Positions 19,684-29,335 of a stretch of 64,000 nucleotides of DNA are shown here, in pieces (positions within the stretch are counted from its first letter, which is position 1; every line of letters starts with the position of its first letter). The stretch comes from Niallia nealsonii (GTDB lineage: Bacteria; Bacillota; Bacilli; Bacillales; Cytobacillaceae). A program made the position numbers and the translations under genes. The stretch covers positions 1 through 64,000 of the forward strand of contig NZ_PISE01000044.1 in assembly GCF_002835805.1 (NCBI RefSeq). The letters run 5' to 3'. The notes beneath the pieces are model-generated. The model saw only the letters and a program-made list of their open reading frames with translations, was not told the DNA's origin and searched no databases.

Positions 19684-19717
19684 ACATATATTTTAATTTT
19701 TATGCCTAACCATTTTT
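19672..19717. terminator. Bidirectional terminator between the TspO-like gene and hemY
   Basis: AAAAATGGTTAG (19672-19683, spanning the stop codon of the TspO-like gene) pairs perfectly with CTAACCATTTTT at 19706-19717. Confidence 0.8.
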
Positions 19718-19720
19718 ATC

Positions 19721-21121
19721 TTACTTTACATTTTGCAGCAGCCTATTCCCCACCTTTTTTGCTGTCTCCTCTCCATTTGCAATGCAAGCAGCTATTCCCA
19801 CACCGTAATAAGAGCAGCCTGCCAATATTACATCAGGATACAGAGAATTGAGTTTAACTGTAAGATCATCAACTGCTTCCTTATGATGCAAAGAATAAAC
19901 AGGCATTAAATTATTCCATTTCGTAACCTCAAAACTTTTAGGCTTTTCATCAATGCCTAAGCTTTTTTTTATATCTTCTACTGCTACCTCAACTAATTCT
20001 TCTTCTGTAAGACTATTTAAGTGATTAAATGCTGGATTTGATTTTTTATAAAATACTCTTAATAACAATTGATTCTTTTTCGATGTATGCTTCCACTTCC
20101 TACTTGTCCATGTGCAAGCATCACAAACCAAATCACTATCGGAAGCAACAATAAATCCAGTTCCATCTTTAGGGAGTACCTTATCTTGAATATCATATGC
20201 TAAATACATAGTAATATTAGAGGAATTCTCTAATTTATCAAAAGTCTGATCCAGCTCTTGATTATTTAATAGTCGCTGTGAAACATCATGAGGAGTGGTC
20301 AAAATAATAGAAGCTGCTTCTAGCATTTCACCATTGTCAAAAGCTAATGTGTATGTCCCATTTGCCTTGTTAATTTTATTTACATTAGTCCCTTTTAATA
20401 TCGTTACTTCTGTCAATACTGCTTCCAATCGATCTATAAGCGTGGACAATCCATTTTTAAAGGAAATAAACTTTTTATTAGCTGCAGATTGAAAAGTACT
20501 TTTATTTTTAGCTAAACCTTGTATAATACTGCCATATTCTTCTTTATAGTCCAGCAGGTAAGGCAAGGTAGACGCCATTGTCAATGAATTCAGACTTCCT
20601 GAATAAACGCCAGCAAGCACAGGAGCTATCTGTTTTTCCACTAGTTCTTTTCCGAAAAAATATTCCAGAAACTCCCCAATAGATGTTTCTTTTGTAAAAC
20701 TTTTATTCTTTTTAAAAATATCTTTTAATGCTTCTATTTTTCCCTTTAAAGAAACAAGCTCACTAGAAAACAATGATTCCATACTCATTGGTATTCCAAA
20801 AACTGAATCTTTCGGGATTTGCAATAGCTTTTCTTTTGTATGAATATAAGATATTCCTGTTGCATTATAGCAAAGCTCACCTTCAAGGTTCAGTTCTTTT
20901 ACAAAGGGCAATACATTTTTATTTCTTGCAACAATAGAGTCTGCGCCTATTTCCATAATAAAATTCCCCTTAGCAACAGAATAGATTTTGCCGCCAAGAT
21001 CCTCCTCTCCCTCTATTAGTACAAGTTCTAGGTCCAATTGATGTTCTATTTTTATTTTTTGTAGATAATACATGGTAGATAACCCCGTTATCCCTCCACC
21101 TACAACGATGATTCTTTTCAA
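19721..21121 (-). CDS. hemY: Protoporphyrinogen/coproporphyrinogen oxidase HemY (CgoX)
   Basis: An FAD enzyme of about 466 residues with an N-terminal dinucleotide-binding motif (IIVVGGGITGLSTMYYL), EGEEDLGGKI, GADSIVARN, the late IQGLAKNKST region and a C-terminal LAGCSYYGVGIAACIANGEE that completes the FAD site. In Firmicutes this enzyme oxidises coproporphyrinogen III to coproporphyrin III in the coproporphyrin-dependent heme pathway. I choose TTG 21121 because GAGGTGG lies just upstream of it and too close to the earlier GTG. It is alone here, not in a hemEHY operon. Confidence 0.9.
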   Translation of the reverse strand: MKRIIVVGGGITGLSTMYYLQKIKIEHQLDLELVLIEGEEDLGGKIYSVAKGNFIMEIGADSIVARNKNVLPFVKELNLEGELCYNATGISYIHTKEKLLQIPKDSVFGIPMSMESLFSSELVSLKGKIEALKDIFKKNKSFTKETSIGEFLEYFFGKELVEKQIAPVLAGVYSGSLNSLTMASTLPYLLDYKEEYGSIIQGLAKNKSTFQSAANKKFISFKNGLSTLIDRLEAVLTEVTILKGTNVNKINKANGTYTLAFDNGEMLEAASIILTTPHDVSQRLLNNQELDQTFDKLENSSNITMYLAYDIQDKVLPKDGTGFIVASDSDLVCDACTWTSRKWKHTSKKNQLLLRVFYKKSNPAFNHLNSLTEEELVEVAVEDIKKSLGIDEKPKSFEVTKWNNLMPVYSLHHKEAVDDLTVKLNSLYPDVILAGCSYYGVGIAACIANGEETAKKVGNRLLQNVK

Positions 21122-21298
21122 TGAATCCACCTCAGATTTAATTATTATATGGCCATTATCTCATTTTCTTCCTGGTTTTGCTGTCTATAATTATGTCTAT
21201 TTGTTCACAGATGCACAATAAAAGTCATTACTATATAACTGAAGCTATTATAGCGTATTGTTGTCTGCATACAAAATAACGGATACTTGGAGAAAACA

Positions 21299-21328
21299 CT
21301 AAAAAAAGCAATCATCTAAAGATTGCTC
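21299..21328 (-). terminator. Terminator of the exopolysaccharide operon (hairpin copy with T-run)
   Basis: On the minus strand AGCAATC and GATTGCT form a stem followed by seven Ts. The same 23 bases occur again at 21488-21510 directly after the last stop codon, where no T-run follows. The functional terminator is therefore this distal copy. Confidence 0.75.
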
Positions 21329-21487
21329 CAGGCTGTCGACAAACGCCCGCTTTCTTCGTTGCTCGCCTTGTTCGGATCTCATTACCCGCATACGGTAACT
21401 CCGCTCCTCTCAAGGCTTCACGCCTCGAAAGGCAGACGTTTTCAATCAGCCTGAAAGTGTTTGTTTTTGACTTTGTCTACAACTCTG
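21329..21487 (-). repeat. Intergenic repeat family 1, copy A, between duplicated hairpins
   Basis: About 159 bases of more GC-rich, strongly structured sequence. Read on the minus strand it begins CAGAGTTGTAGACAAAG, contains TTCAGGCTGATTGAAAA and GAGGAGCGGAGTTACC followed by GGGTAATGAG, and ends with CGTTTGTCGACAGCCTGG. It shares this order of blocks with the element at 36951-37112. It has no reading frame of note and is bounded on each side by an identical 23-bp terminator hairpin. Confidence 0.75.
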
Positions 21488-21510
21488 AAGCAATCATCTA
21501 AAGATTGCTC
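21488..21510 (-). repeat. Second copy of the 23-bp terminator hairpin
   Basis: The 23 bases are identical to 21306-21328 and begin at the stop codon of the glycosyltransferase gene. It forms the same hairpin but is followed by the repeat element instead of a T-run. Confidence 0.8.
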
Positions 21511-22673
21511 TATTTCGCTATTTTCTCTACCATAACTGAAAAGATGCTATTCCAGTCTTGTTTTTGAGCGAGTTCTATTCTTCTTTTTATTAATAAAGGG
21601 TTGTTTAGCTGATTAACCATCTTCTCACATTCTTGAATAAATGTTTTGCTGTCCTTTCCGTCCATATAACTATATATGCCAATCTCTTTATACTGAATAG
21701 TTGATGGTAAATTAACTCCTATCACACCTTTTCCCGCTGCAAGGAATTCAAATAGTTTAAGGGGAAAAATGGCTTTATTATAATAAGATGGCTTATATGG
21801 CATAATTCCTATATCAATTGTATTCATATACATTGGAACAAGATGGGGAGGAACACTTCCAATCCATAATACATTCTTTTCTTTAATCAATTGTTGAAAA
21901 TCATTGCATTGATTTGTACTGTCTGGGCCAATAAATAAAAAGAACCATTCTTTTTTTTGTTTGGCAACCTGATGGATTAACGCAAAGTCGAGTTTTGGTT
22001 TTATCCCTCCAATATAGCCAAATACTGGTCCCTTTACATGAACTGGAAGCAATCCACTTGCTTTTTCTTGCGTTTGAAACAGATCAAATTCCACACCATT
22101 TTCATAGGTATAAATTGTCTTTTTTTTCTCTGGGGCACGCTCTACTATTTTTTCATATAAATACAAGGAAGAACATACGATATAATCAGCCTTTTGTATA
22201 ATCTTCTCTTCACTGGAATAGATAAGTTTTTGTCTAGCAGTTGAAATGATGGAAGAAGCCCCATTTATTGGGGCAGACCATAAATCGCTGCAATCATAGA
22301 TAATCTTATTCCATGGAAACAACTCTGCTAAATCAGAATAAGCTGGATATGTATACCAGAGATGGAACTGATACTTTTCCTTTTTATTAAATAAATAAGT
22401 TAGCAGTGTTTTCATTTTCTTTTTATAAAAAATAGACAAAAAACGGCTAAATCGGAATATCTTATTTTCTCCAGCATCTGCTATCGGCCACTGTAGAATA
22501 TCATTAGGCAGTTTTTCTATTTCTCCAGTTTCTGAGCTAGGTGTAGGACATAACCAAATCACTTCTTCGGTGTTTTGCTGATGCTGCAAAAATTCTGCTA
22601 AACGATGTCTTCGATAACGGAGCATGTCTTCTCCCCATTCATTTGTTGCCACAATTACGTAAATGCTTTTCAA
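21510..22673 (-). CDS. Glycosyltransferase, GT-B fold
   Basis: Last gene of the exopolysaccharide operon. About 387 residues with a GT4-like layout: an N-terminal domain with IIYDCSDLWSAP and ADYIVCSSLYLYEKI, then the linker YENGVEFDLFQ, and a C-terminal nucleotide-sugar domain with VFGYIGGIKPKLDF and FPLKLFEFLAAGKGVIGV. It should add one sugar to the lipid-linked repeat unit on the cytoplasmic side. I prefer TTG 22673 (AGGTG upstream) to the GTG at 22682. Donor and acceptor sugars are unknown. Confidence 0.8.
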   Translation of the reverse strand: MKSIYVIVATNEWGEDMLRYRRHRLAEFLQHQQNTEEVIWLCPTPSSETGEIEKLPNDILQWPIADAGENKIFRFSRFLSIFYKKKMKTLLTYLFNKKEKYQFHLWYTYPAYSDLAELFPWNKIIYDCSDLWSAPINGASSIISTARQKLIYSSEEKIIQKADYIVCSSLYLYEKIVERAPEKKKTIYTYENGVEFDLFQTQEKASGLLPVHVKGPVFGYIGGIKPKLDFALIHQVAKQKKEWFFLFIGPDSTNQCNDFQQLIKEKNVLWIGSVPPHLVPMYMNTIDIGIMPYKPSYYNKAIFPLKLFEFLAAGKGVIGVNLPSTIQYKEIGIYSYMDGKDSKTFIQECEKMVNQLNNPLLIKRRIELAQKQDWNSIFSVMVEKIAK

Positions 22674-22698
22674 TCTATTCACCTAATTTCGCTTCGCT

Positions 22699-23457
22699 TT
22701 ATAATCTTTTCCTAACTGCATAAAAGGCATAATGAGAAAAACACCATGTCGCCTTAAGCAAATTCAGTCTTTCTATTTCTCTATAAACAAACCATGTTTT
22801 TTGAGCTGCTTTCCATTTATTTGCGGAAATCGAGTCATTTCCTACTCTGTATTCCGCAAGCACTTCATTTATTCCGTAAGCTTTGTAGCCTTTTTTTAAA
22901 ATACCAAGCCATGTCGCCAAGTCTTGTCTCGTACGAATAGTCGGCATCTGTATATCTCCTGTTTGTTCTCGATTAATCATCACAGTTAAACAGCCTACAA
23001 TCGTATTTTTTAGTAAATCCTGATAAGTTACTTCTATCGGTGCACTTACCTTTTTTCTTAAAGGAATTCCTTCTTTTGAAATATACTCATACGCTGTAAA
23101 AGTAAAAGCGGCGTCATATTGCTTCATAAAAGCAATCTGCACTGCAAGTTTATTTCTTTTCCAGCAATCATCACTGTCCAAAAAGGCAATAAACTGCCCT
23201 CTTGCCTGCTGCAGCGCTTTATTTCTCGCAACAGCTGCTCCTTTGTTTTCTTTTTCATAAAACACTCGGATTCTTGCATCTCTTTTTTCCATATCCCTTA
23301 ATAGCTGTGGTGTTTCATCTGTTGAACAATCGTCTACAATAATCAATTCCCAGTTGGGGTATGTTTGATCTAAAACAGATAAAATGCTTTCCCTAATATA
23401 TTTTCTAGCATTATAGGCTGGCATAATAATAGATATATGATCCTTCATATAGGCCAT
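22699..23457 (-). CDS. Glycosyltransferase family 2
   Basis: A 252-residue GT-A enzyme with the family 2 start ISIIMPAYNARKYIRESILS, VDDCSTDETP, and the metal-binding FLDSDDCWKRNK (DXD-like). The C-terminal part (RVGNDSISANK) is typical of enzymes adding hexoses in polysaccharide repeat units. ATG 23457 has GAGGTGAG upstream, overlapping the stop of the preceding gene, so it is coupled to it. Confidence 0.87.
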   Translation of the reverse strand: MAYMKDHISIIMPAYNARKYIRESILSVLDQTYPNWELIIVDDCSTDETPQLLRDMEKRDARIRVFYEKENKGAAVARNKALQQARGQFIAFLDSDDCWKRNKLAVQIAFMKQYDAAFTFTAYEYISKEGIPLRKKVSAPIEVTYQDLLKNTIVGCLTVMINREQTGDIQMPTIRTRQDLATWLGILKKGYKAYGINEVLAEYRVGNDSISANKWKAAQKTWFVYREIERLNLLKATWCFSHYAFYAVRKRL

Positions 23458-23464
23458 AAACCAC

Positions 23465-24142
23465 TCACCTCGTTATCTGGGGATAATTTCTTATATATTC
23501 TGGAGCCACTATCATTAAGATACTAAACATCACGCCTAAAATTACCCCTACTATGGCTATTTCTTTAGCTGTTAATGTTCTAGCATTTTCTATAAGTGAA
23601 ACATCTTTTACTAATGTAGCAGGCTTAATCGCTAGCTGACTCGTTTCTAATTCATATAAAAAACGCTGTTTATCTACAGAAGTATCTGAACTTGTTTCCA
23701 ATGTTTCCAACGCATCGATATTCTTTTGAATAATCTTTCTTTTTAGGTTAAATTGAGTATTATCTACAGCTAAAAAGGCTGTGGTTATTTTTTTTAATGA
23801 TTGTGCTGCTTCTGCTTTTGAAGACCCTCTATAGATAAAATAAATTGTATTATCGCTAGCACTTTTGATTGTTAAAGAATTGCTATTTTCCGCAAACCAA
23901 TCTTCCTCCAAGTGATCATCATAAAAAGCTGTACTTGTCAGCAGTTGGATTACTTGCTTCGGATCATTAAAAGAATTATTTTCATAGCTTCCTAGTTTTA
24001 CTGCTGCTTCTGCAGAATAACTTTGTTCTTCCTTCCCAAAAGGCATCACTGGCCCAATTATTCCTAAAATTAGAATAATAGCTGCACAAACCCACCATCT
24101 TCTTTTTATGCGGGCTGCTACTCTTCTATAAAATTCCTTCAT
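23465..24142 (-). CDS. Wzz/YveK-type chain-length determinant protein
   Basis: The 225-residue protein has two membrane segments, at about 17-36 and about 190-212, flanking an extracellular region, as in the Wzz-type modulators of polysaccharide length (YSAEAAVKLGSYENNSFNDP near the start). It lacks the C-terminal P-loop tyrosine kinase found in Gram-negative Wzc, and no separate CpsD/EpsB-type kinase or phosphatase gene is present in this operon. Sequence conservation is weak, so the assignment rests on topology and context. Confidence 0.7.
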   Translation of the reverse strand: MKEFYRRVAARIKRRWWVCAAIILILGIIGPVMPFGKEEQSYSAEAAVKLGSYENNSFNDPKQVIQLLTSTAFYDDHLEEDWFAENSNSLTIKSASDNTIYFIYRGSSKAEAAQSLKKITTAFLAVDNTQFNLKRKIIQKNIDALETLETSSDTSVDKQRFLYELETSQLAIKPATLVKDVSLIENARTLTAKEIAIVGVILGVMFSILMIVAPEYIRNYPQITR

Positions 24143-24143
24143 T

Positions 24144-25592
24144 TCAGAAGCTCCTTATCCCTTTTTGTCTCATTTTTTTAAAGACAGCTACAGTAGAAGT
24201 AACAAATCCTAAGAAAACCCAATGGAAATACAGATTAATAACAGAACTTGGACTAATACTCGAAACTAAAAATACGATCATTCCAACAAGACAGCTTTCA
24301 ATCAGCATTTTATATGTTGTATGATGAAATTCTGTATAAATTCTGTACAAAGATAGACTTAAGTAAAATAGCATTCCTATATAGCCTAATAAAATGAAAA
24401 TGCCGAAATTGCCAGCTATTTCTGCTAACCAATTATGCACTTGGAATACCCCACCTGTTGGAAAAATAGCATATCTCTCCAGATAATAAGGAATATTACC
24501 TGCTCCGACACCTAATCCATATGTATCCATAACATAATAAAAAGTATTTTTTAATAAATTCATTCGAGCAAGATTAGACGGCAGCGCGTTATTTTGTTCA
24601 TATATCGAAGACATAATAGTCCATTGATGGATTGTATAAGCTATTTTCGGCAGTGCAATAAAAACACCCGCGATGCCGCTAATGATGAAAAAGGTCAGGA
24701 TTATGGTTTTTATTTTTTTATTTGCAAGGATAAAAATATAAGAAATTATCCCAACTATTATCGCCAAAATACTTGCTCTAGATTCCGTTAAATAAATTAG
24801 ATACACAGATATACATGAAAGAAGTAATGCACTATTTCTGCCCCATTTTTTGCTGCAATTTTTAGCCACTGCAAGATAAAAAAAGAAAGAAATAGATAAA
24901 AAAGCAGCAAAGTCGTTTTGATTAAAAAATACAGCTGTCGGATAAGATTGCTTATATGCCTCCCCTCCAAAAAGACCAGAGCTAGGCAATTGAATATGTC
25001 CATAATAATTAACTAACCCTAGCATTAGTAAAATGGAGGTCATCCCTAGCCAAATTCCATACATAATCAAAAGATGAGATATTCTTGTTAAAATCACATT
25101 AGCCAAATAAACAAAAAGTATACCGACTGCCAGCAACAGCATATATTTAATAGCCGCTGCAAAAGACTTCGCCCAAAGAATGGATATACATCCATAAACA
25201 AGCCAAATACAGAAAAACAGCCACACTCCCTTTAATGGAAAATGATAAATATCCTTTATGATCCATTTTCTCTTCACTCCATAAAAAAAATACAGAGCAG
25301 CTGTGGCGAGTAGCAGCAATCGATACAAAAACAACTGAAAAAAATCAATGTTTATGCTAAATACCGACTGATTAAGAAAGGTGGCAGCTACTAATAAATA
25401 CATCAAACCTTTTATCGATTCTTTTATTGAAAATATTGGATAAATGGTCATTAAAATCAGCGCACCCCATATGATGGATAGTATAAAAACCCATTTAATA
25501 TCCAATTGCAATAATAGAAATGAGAAAAATATTATTGCATAAAGGAAAACGGATGTACCTATCGCCTGACGTGCCAATCGATTGCTTTCCAT
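24144..25592 (-). CDS. O-antigen ligase/polymerase-like membrane protein (Wzy)
   Basis: A 482-residue protein with about eleven or twelve membrane segments and a large extracellular loop in the second half containing GLGVGAGNIPYYLERY and VHNWLAEIAGNFGIF, the Wzy_C (PF04932) pattern. It should polymerise flipped repeat units outside the membrane. It sits between the epimerase gene and the Wzz-like gene in one operon. The start has AAAAGGA just upstream. Confidence 0.82.
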   Translation of the reverse strand: MESNRLARQAIGTSVFLYAIIFFSFLLLQLDIKWVFILSIIWGALILMTIYPIFSIKESIKGLMYLLVAATFLNQSVFSINIDFFQLFLYRLLLLATAALYFFYGVKRKWIIKDIYHFPLKGVWLFFCIWLVYGCISILWAKSFAAAIKYMLLLAVGILFVYLANVILTRISHLLIMYGIWLGMTSILLMLGLVNYYGHIQLPSSGLFGGEAYKQSYPTAVFFNQNDFAAFLSISFFFYLAVAKNCSKKWGRNSALLLSCISVYLIYLTESRASILAIIVGIISYIFILANKKIKTIILTFFIISGIAGVFIALPKIAYTIHQWTIMSSIYEQNNALPSNLARMNLLKNTFYYVMDTYGLGVGAGNIPYYLERYAIFPTGGVFQVHNWLAEIAGNFGIFILLGYIGMLFYLSLSLYRIYTEFHHTTYKMLIESCLVGMIVFLVSSISPSSVINLYFHWVFLGFVTSTVAVFKKMRQKGIRSF

Positions 25593-25611
25593 TCCTTTTA
25601 TTTCCTTTCTA

Positions 25612-26553
25612 TTACTTTAATTCTTGCAAAAGATTATTAGTAGCAAACAATAGGGTCTCTTTTAACCCATTCTCTAACTGTGTCTCTGGCGTCCAATTTA
25701 GCAGTTTCATTGCCTGTTGATTGCAAAGAATGCTGTGGCGAATATCACCAGCTCTTTCTCTTTCATACTTAATTTCTAGCCTCTCTATATCGGCTGCTTT
25801 TTTCATTTTTCTCCATAAATCATTAATGGTAATCTTTGTGTTAGAGGAAATGTTCACACAAAGATTTTCCGTTATCTCTAAAGCTTTAATATTCGCCCGC
25901 GCTACATCCTTTACATAAATAAAGTCTCTTGTTTGTTCACCATCTCCATAAATATGCAAAAGATTATTGGTTTGGATTTTTTCAGAAAAAATAGAAACCA
26001 CTCCGCCTTCTCCCTTTGCATCCTGCCTTGGACCATAAACATTGCTGTATCGAAGGATTCCATAAGACAATTGATAAAACTTATTGGCCATTTTTAAATA
26101 CTTCTCTACTGTTAATTTTGTCAATCCATATGGCGACTCAGGCAAGGTTGGGTGCTCCACAGTCACAGGAAGCTCCAATGGATTGCCATAAACAGCCGCA
26201 GATGAAGCAAATACTAGTTTTTGTACAGAAGCTTTTACTGCAGCTTTAATAATATGAAGGGAACCTTTTACATTGACATTTTCATCATGCAAAATATCAT
26301 AAACAGATTCAGCTACACTTACTTGCGCTGCCTGATGAATAATATACGCTGGCTCAAGTCCGGCAATAAAATCAATAATGGCAGGGTTAGTAATATCATA
26401 TTCATAAATCTCTATAGGAAGATGCGCTATATTGGAGTAATGGCCTGTTGAAAAATTATCTATGACAATGACTTCATATCCTGCTTGAACTAACTCCTCT
26501 GCAATATGTGATCCGATAAATCCTGCTCCACCTGTCACAACCACTTTACTCAT
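25612..26553 (-). CDS. NAD-dependent sugar-nucleotide epimerase (UDP-glucose 4-epimerase-like)
   Basis: An extended short-chain dehydrogenase of 313 residues: NAD-binding TGGAGFIGSHIAEEL at the N-terminus, VIDNFSTGHYSNI, the HQAAQVSVAESV segment, catalytic FASSAAVYGNP and YGLTKLTVEKY (Ser/Tyr/Lys triad). It resembles GalE-type enzymes and would supply UDP-galactose or a related sugar for the polysaccharide. Ribosome binding site AGGAGGATG. The exact substrate (GlcNAc, Glc or uronic acid) is not resolved. Confidence 0.85.
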   Translation of the reverse strand: MSKVVVTGGAGFIGSHIAEELVQAGYEVIVIDNFSTGHYSNIAHLPIEIYEYDITNPAIIDFIAGLEPAYIIHQAAQVSVAESVYDILHDENVNVKGSLHIIKAAVKASVQKLVFASSAAVYGNPLELPVTVEHPTLPESPYGLTKLTVEKYLKMANKFYQLSYGILRYSNVYGPRQDAKGEGGVVSIFSEKIQTNNLLHIYGDGEQTRDFIYVKDVARANIKALEITENLCVNISSNTKITINDLWRKMKKAADIERLEIKYERERAGDIRHSILCNQQAMKLLNWTPETQLENGLKETLLFATNNLLQELK

Positions 26554-26649
26554 TTTTTCATCCTCCTAATGTTCCTATCTTTTTCTTAGAATTTTTTATC
26601 ATTTGCAGGGGCCCATTTCCTTATTAAAAATCCAATATTAGAGGATAGA

Positions 26650-27879
26650 TTATCCTGTAATAATCGATGGCTCTTCTAATACTCGAGTTTCTTTTTCTCC
26701 AGATGAAATCAAGGATGCATAGTGATCTATTAGCCGCTCTGCATTTTTTTTTGCCCCGTAATGTTTTTGTACATGTTCATATAGCTCTTCACATAATGTA
26801 CTAGCCACTTCTTGTTTTGTTAAATATTCATTTAATCTTACTGCTAAGCTCTTTACTGATTTCGGCTCAATTAATTTATCCTTATATTTTCCAAATAAAT
26901 CAGGAACACCGCCCACCCTTGTACAAACAACCGGTATTTTCAGCGAAATTGCTTCTATAATAACGGTTGGCATACCTTCAGAATAAGAAGGCAATGCAAA
27001 GATATCGCTGGCATACATATAATCTACTATTCTTTCATTTTCCATCTGCCCTAATAAAAACAATTGCTTGTTATACATAGGATGCTGCTTTAAACCTTCT
27101 CCTCCTGGGCCATCGCCGATAAAGAAAACAACTGTATCTTTAGCCAAATAAGCAAGACTTTCTGCTAATTCAAATATTCCTTTTTCTTTTACTAATCTGC
27201 CTACAAAAATTATGATTTTCTTATCTTCTGGGAGATTGAGCTGTTTTTTCACATGCCTTTTCGAAATAAGGGGATGACTAAATTTGCTTAAATCAATTCC
27301 TATAGGCAAAACAATACTATCTCTTCCTGTCTTATCTTTCGCTTTATCTGCCAAGTTTTTTCCCACTGTGATTACCTTATCTGCTGATAGAACCGTCTTG
27401 CAGAAAATTTTTTCTGCTCCTTTGCTAAAGCTTGGATAAATATGAACATCACTACCATGCAGCGTCAATACCCAGGGCTTTTTTATCTCTTTAGCTACCC
27501 TTCTGCAAGCTCCTCCTGATGGCATCGCGAAATGAGCATGAAGCAAATCAAATGTCAGATTGTTTTCTTTAATAGCAGCTAAAACTGCCTTCGCTATTCT
27601 TTGATCAGGCTGTGACCATCTAAGCTGCCCAGGATAAGCTGTATATTTGGGACTATAGACGGTTATCCCATTTCTTTCATATATAGAAGATGTGGGAGTT
27701 AGCTGATACTTCTTTTTTAATAAACGCAGAATTGGCGAATGATACGGAACTGGACAAATAACAGTCACCTCTATACCCTGTTTTTTTAATTCCTGTACTT
27801 GTGTTTCATGGAATACTCCATTACCTGGCTGTTTATCGCTTGGATATGCACTTGTAACCCATAAAACTTTCATCCTCAT
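26650..27879 (-). CDS. Glycosyltransferase family 4
   Basis: The 409-residue enzyme has the GT-B pattern: VLWVTSAYPSDKQPGNGVF at the N-terminus, LLHAHFAMPSGGACRRVAKE, LTLHGSDVH, LPIGIDLSKFS in the linker, IIFVGRLVKEKGIFELAESL, and the donor-site ALPSYSEGMPTVIIEAIS. Start is ATG 27879 or the in-frame ATG two codons later; AAAGGAG fits both. Part of the exopolysaccharide operon. Confidence 0.9.
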   Translation of the reverse strand: MRMKVLWVTSAYPSDKQPGNGVFHETQVQELKKQGIEVTVICPVPYHSPILRLLKKKYQLTPTSSIYERNGITVYSPKYTAYPGQLRWSQPDQRIAKAVLAAIKENNLTFDLLHAHFAMPSGGACRRVAKEIKKPWVLTLHGSDVHIYPSFSKGAEKIFCKTVLSADKVITVGKNLADKAKDKTGRDSIVLPIGIDLSKFSHPLISKRHVKKQLNLPEDKKIIIFVGRLVKEKGIFELAESLAYLAKDTVVFFIGDGPGGEGLKQHPMYNKQLFLLGQMENERIVDYMYASDIFALPSYSEGMPTVIIEAISLKIPVVCTRVGGVPDLFGKYKDKLIEPKSVKSLAVRLNEYLTKQEVASTLCEELYEHVQKHYGAKKNAERLIDHYASLISSGEKETRVLEEPSIITG

Positions 27880-27892
27880 TCTCTCCTTTCAT

Positions 27893-29335
27893 TTAATTTA
27901 AAAAAGATGTTCCTTTTTTATTAAGAAGAAATTTTTTTAAAAGCAGAAAATATACGATGGCACTTACTGCGATAGCGAGCGATAGCACAGTAGCGCTGGA
28001 AAGATAAAAACTTGTGATTGTTTTGATAAAAAAAGCAACCAGTGTAATAAAAACTGCTAATAGAAAAGGAGTAAGAATGCTTTTCATATAAAGGCTCCAT
28101 TTTAAATTAATCAGTCTGTCTAACAGCCATCTTCCTAATATAAAATTAATGAGACTAACTGCAGCATATGTCCATGCAACTACTATTAAATGCTCTGATA
28201 AAACAGCTAAAAATAAGGCAACTCCATATATAACCATGAAAATAGCATCCCAATAAAATGCTAGATTTGCTTTACCTTTTGCAAGAATGATACTCCCATT
28301 TGGATTCATCAATACTCGCAAAATTCCTACTACAAGCATTATTTTTAAAATAGGTACAGCATCCATCCACTCTTTTCCAAACATTAATGCAATAAATAAA
28401 TCAGAAAGGGCAAGTAAACCAATTAACAAAGGAAAAGTAATAAATGCAATCATTTTCGTCATATATATAAAACCATCTGTTAATTGAGCATTATCATGCT
28501 GCACCTTAGAAAATACAGGAAAAGCAACCCTAGTGATAATAGGATTAATCTTCAAAACAGGGATTGTCACAATTTGATAGACAAGACTATAAATTCCTAG
28601 TGCTTCCATCCCCATAAATTTCCCTATTAAAATAACGTCTAAATTCCCTCCGATTCGATTAACAAGCCTAGACAACAATTGATATATCCCAAATGAAAAA
28701 ATCTCTTTACAGCAGCTCAAATCAAAAATAAATGCTGGTTTCCATATCTTTCTGTAGCACACATAATATAAAAAACCTTTTAAGGAATATAAAATAACTT
28801 GTGATGCTACATAAGCGATAATGGGCTCTACGCTGCTCTTAAACAAGAAAACAAAAAGCAGCAGAAAACTAAGGAGGACAGATACGGTTTCTATTTTTCC
28901 AATCGTCTGAAATCTTAACTCTTTTTGCAGTAAATATTGTGCTTGTTGACCCATTGGAGCAAATAAAAACAACCAGGCTAATAGACTTATCCCTTTAATT
29001 AATTCCTTTTCATGAAAAAATGATGCAATTAAAGGGCTTCCTAGCTGCAAAGCAAAAAAAAGAAAAATTCCAAAAAAGATATTTATCCAAAATAATGTGG
29101 ATAGTTGCCTATTGGACAGCTTTTCCTTTTGAATAACAGCAGAGCCTATTCCAAGATCTAAAATAATCTGTGCAAAAATAATCATTGTTGTAAACATGCC
29201 AACCATCCCAAACTCTTGGACAGTTAAACTATTTCCAAGGAGCAAAAACTGAATGATTTGTGTAATAGTAATAATAATGGTAGAAAAACTAGACCATTTA
29301 GCACCATTTATAATTTGTGCCTTTATCGGGATCAA
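27893..29335 (-). CDS. Polysaccharide flippase, Wzx/MATE-like (MOP superfamily)
   Basis: A 480-residue protein with about fourteen membrane segments. It has the family's N-terminal INGAKWSSFSTIIITITQII and the QEFGMVGMFTTMIIFAQIIL stretch. It should flip the undecaprenyl-linked repeat unit across the membrane. The start is TTG, immediately after the TGA of the sugar transferase, with AGGAGAAGG upstream, so the two genes are coupled. Confidence 0.88.
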   Translation of the reverse strand: MIPIKAQIINGAKWSSFSTIIITITQIIQFLLLGNSLTVQEFGMVGMFTTMIIFAQIILDLGIGSAVIQKEKLSNRQLSTLFWINIFFGIFLFFALQLGSPLIASFFHEKELIKGISLLAWLFLFAPMGQQAQYLLQKELRFQTIGKIETVSVLLSFLLLFVFLFKSSVEPIIAYVASQVILYSLKGFLYYVCYRKIWKPAFIFDLSCCKEIFSFGIYQLLSRLVNRIGGNLDVILIGKFMGMEALGIYSLVYQIVTIPVLKINPIITRVAFPVFSKVQHDNAQLTDGFIYMTKMIAFITFPLLIGLLALSDLFIALMFGKEWMDAVPILKIMLVVGILRVLMNPNGSIILAKGKANLAFYWDAIFMVIYGVALFLAVLSEHLIVVAWTYAAVSLINFILGRWLLDRLINLKWSLYMKSILTPFLLAVFITLVAFFIKTITSFYLSSATVLSLAIAVSAIVYFLLLKKFLLNKKGTSFLN

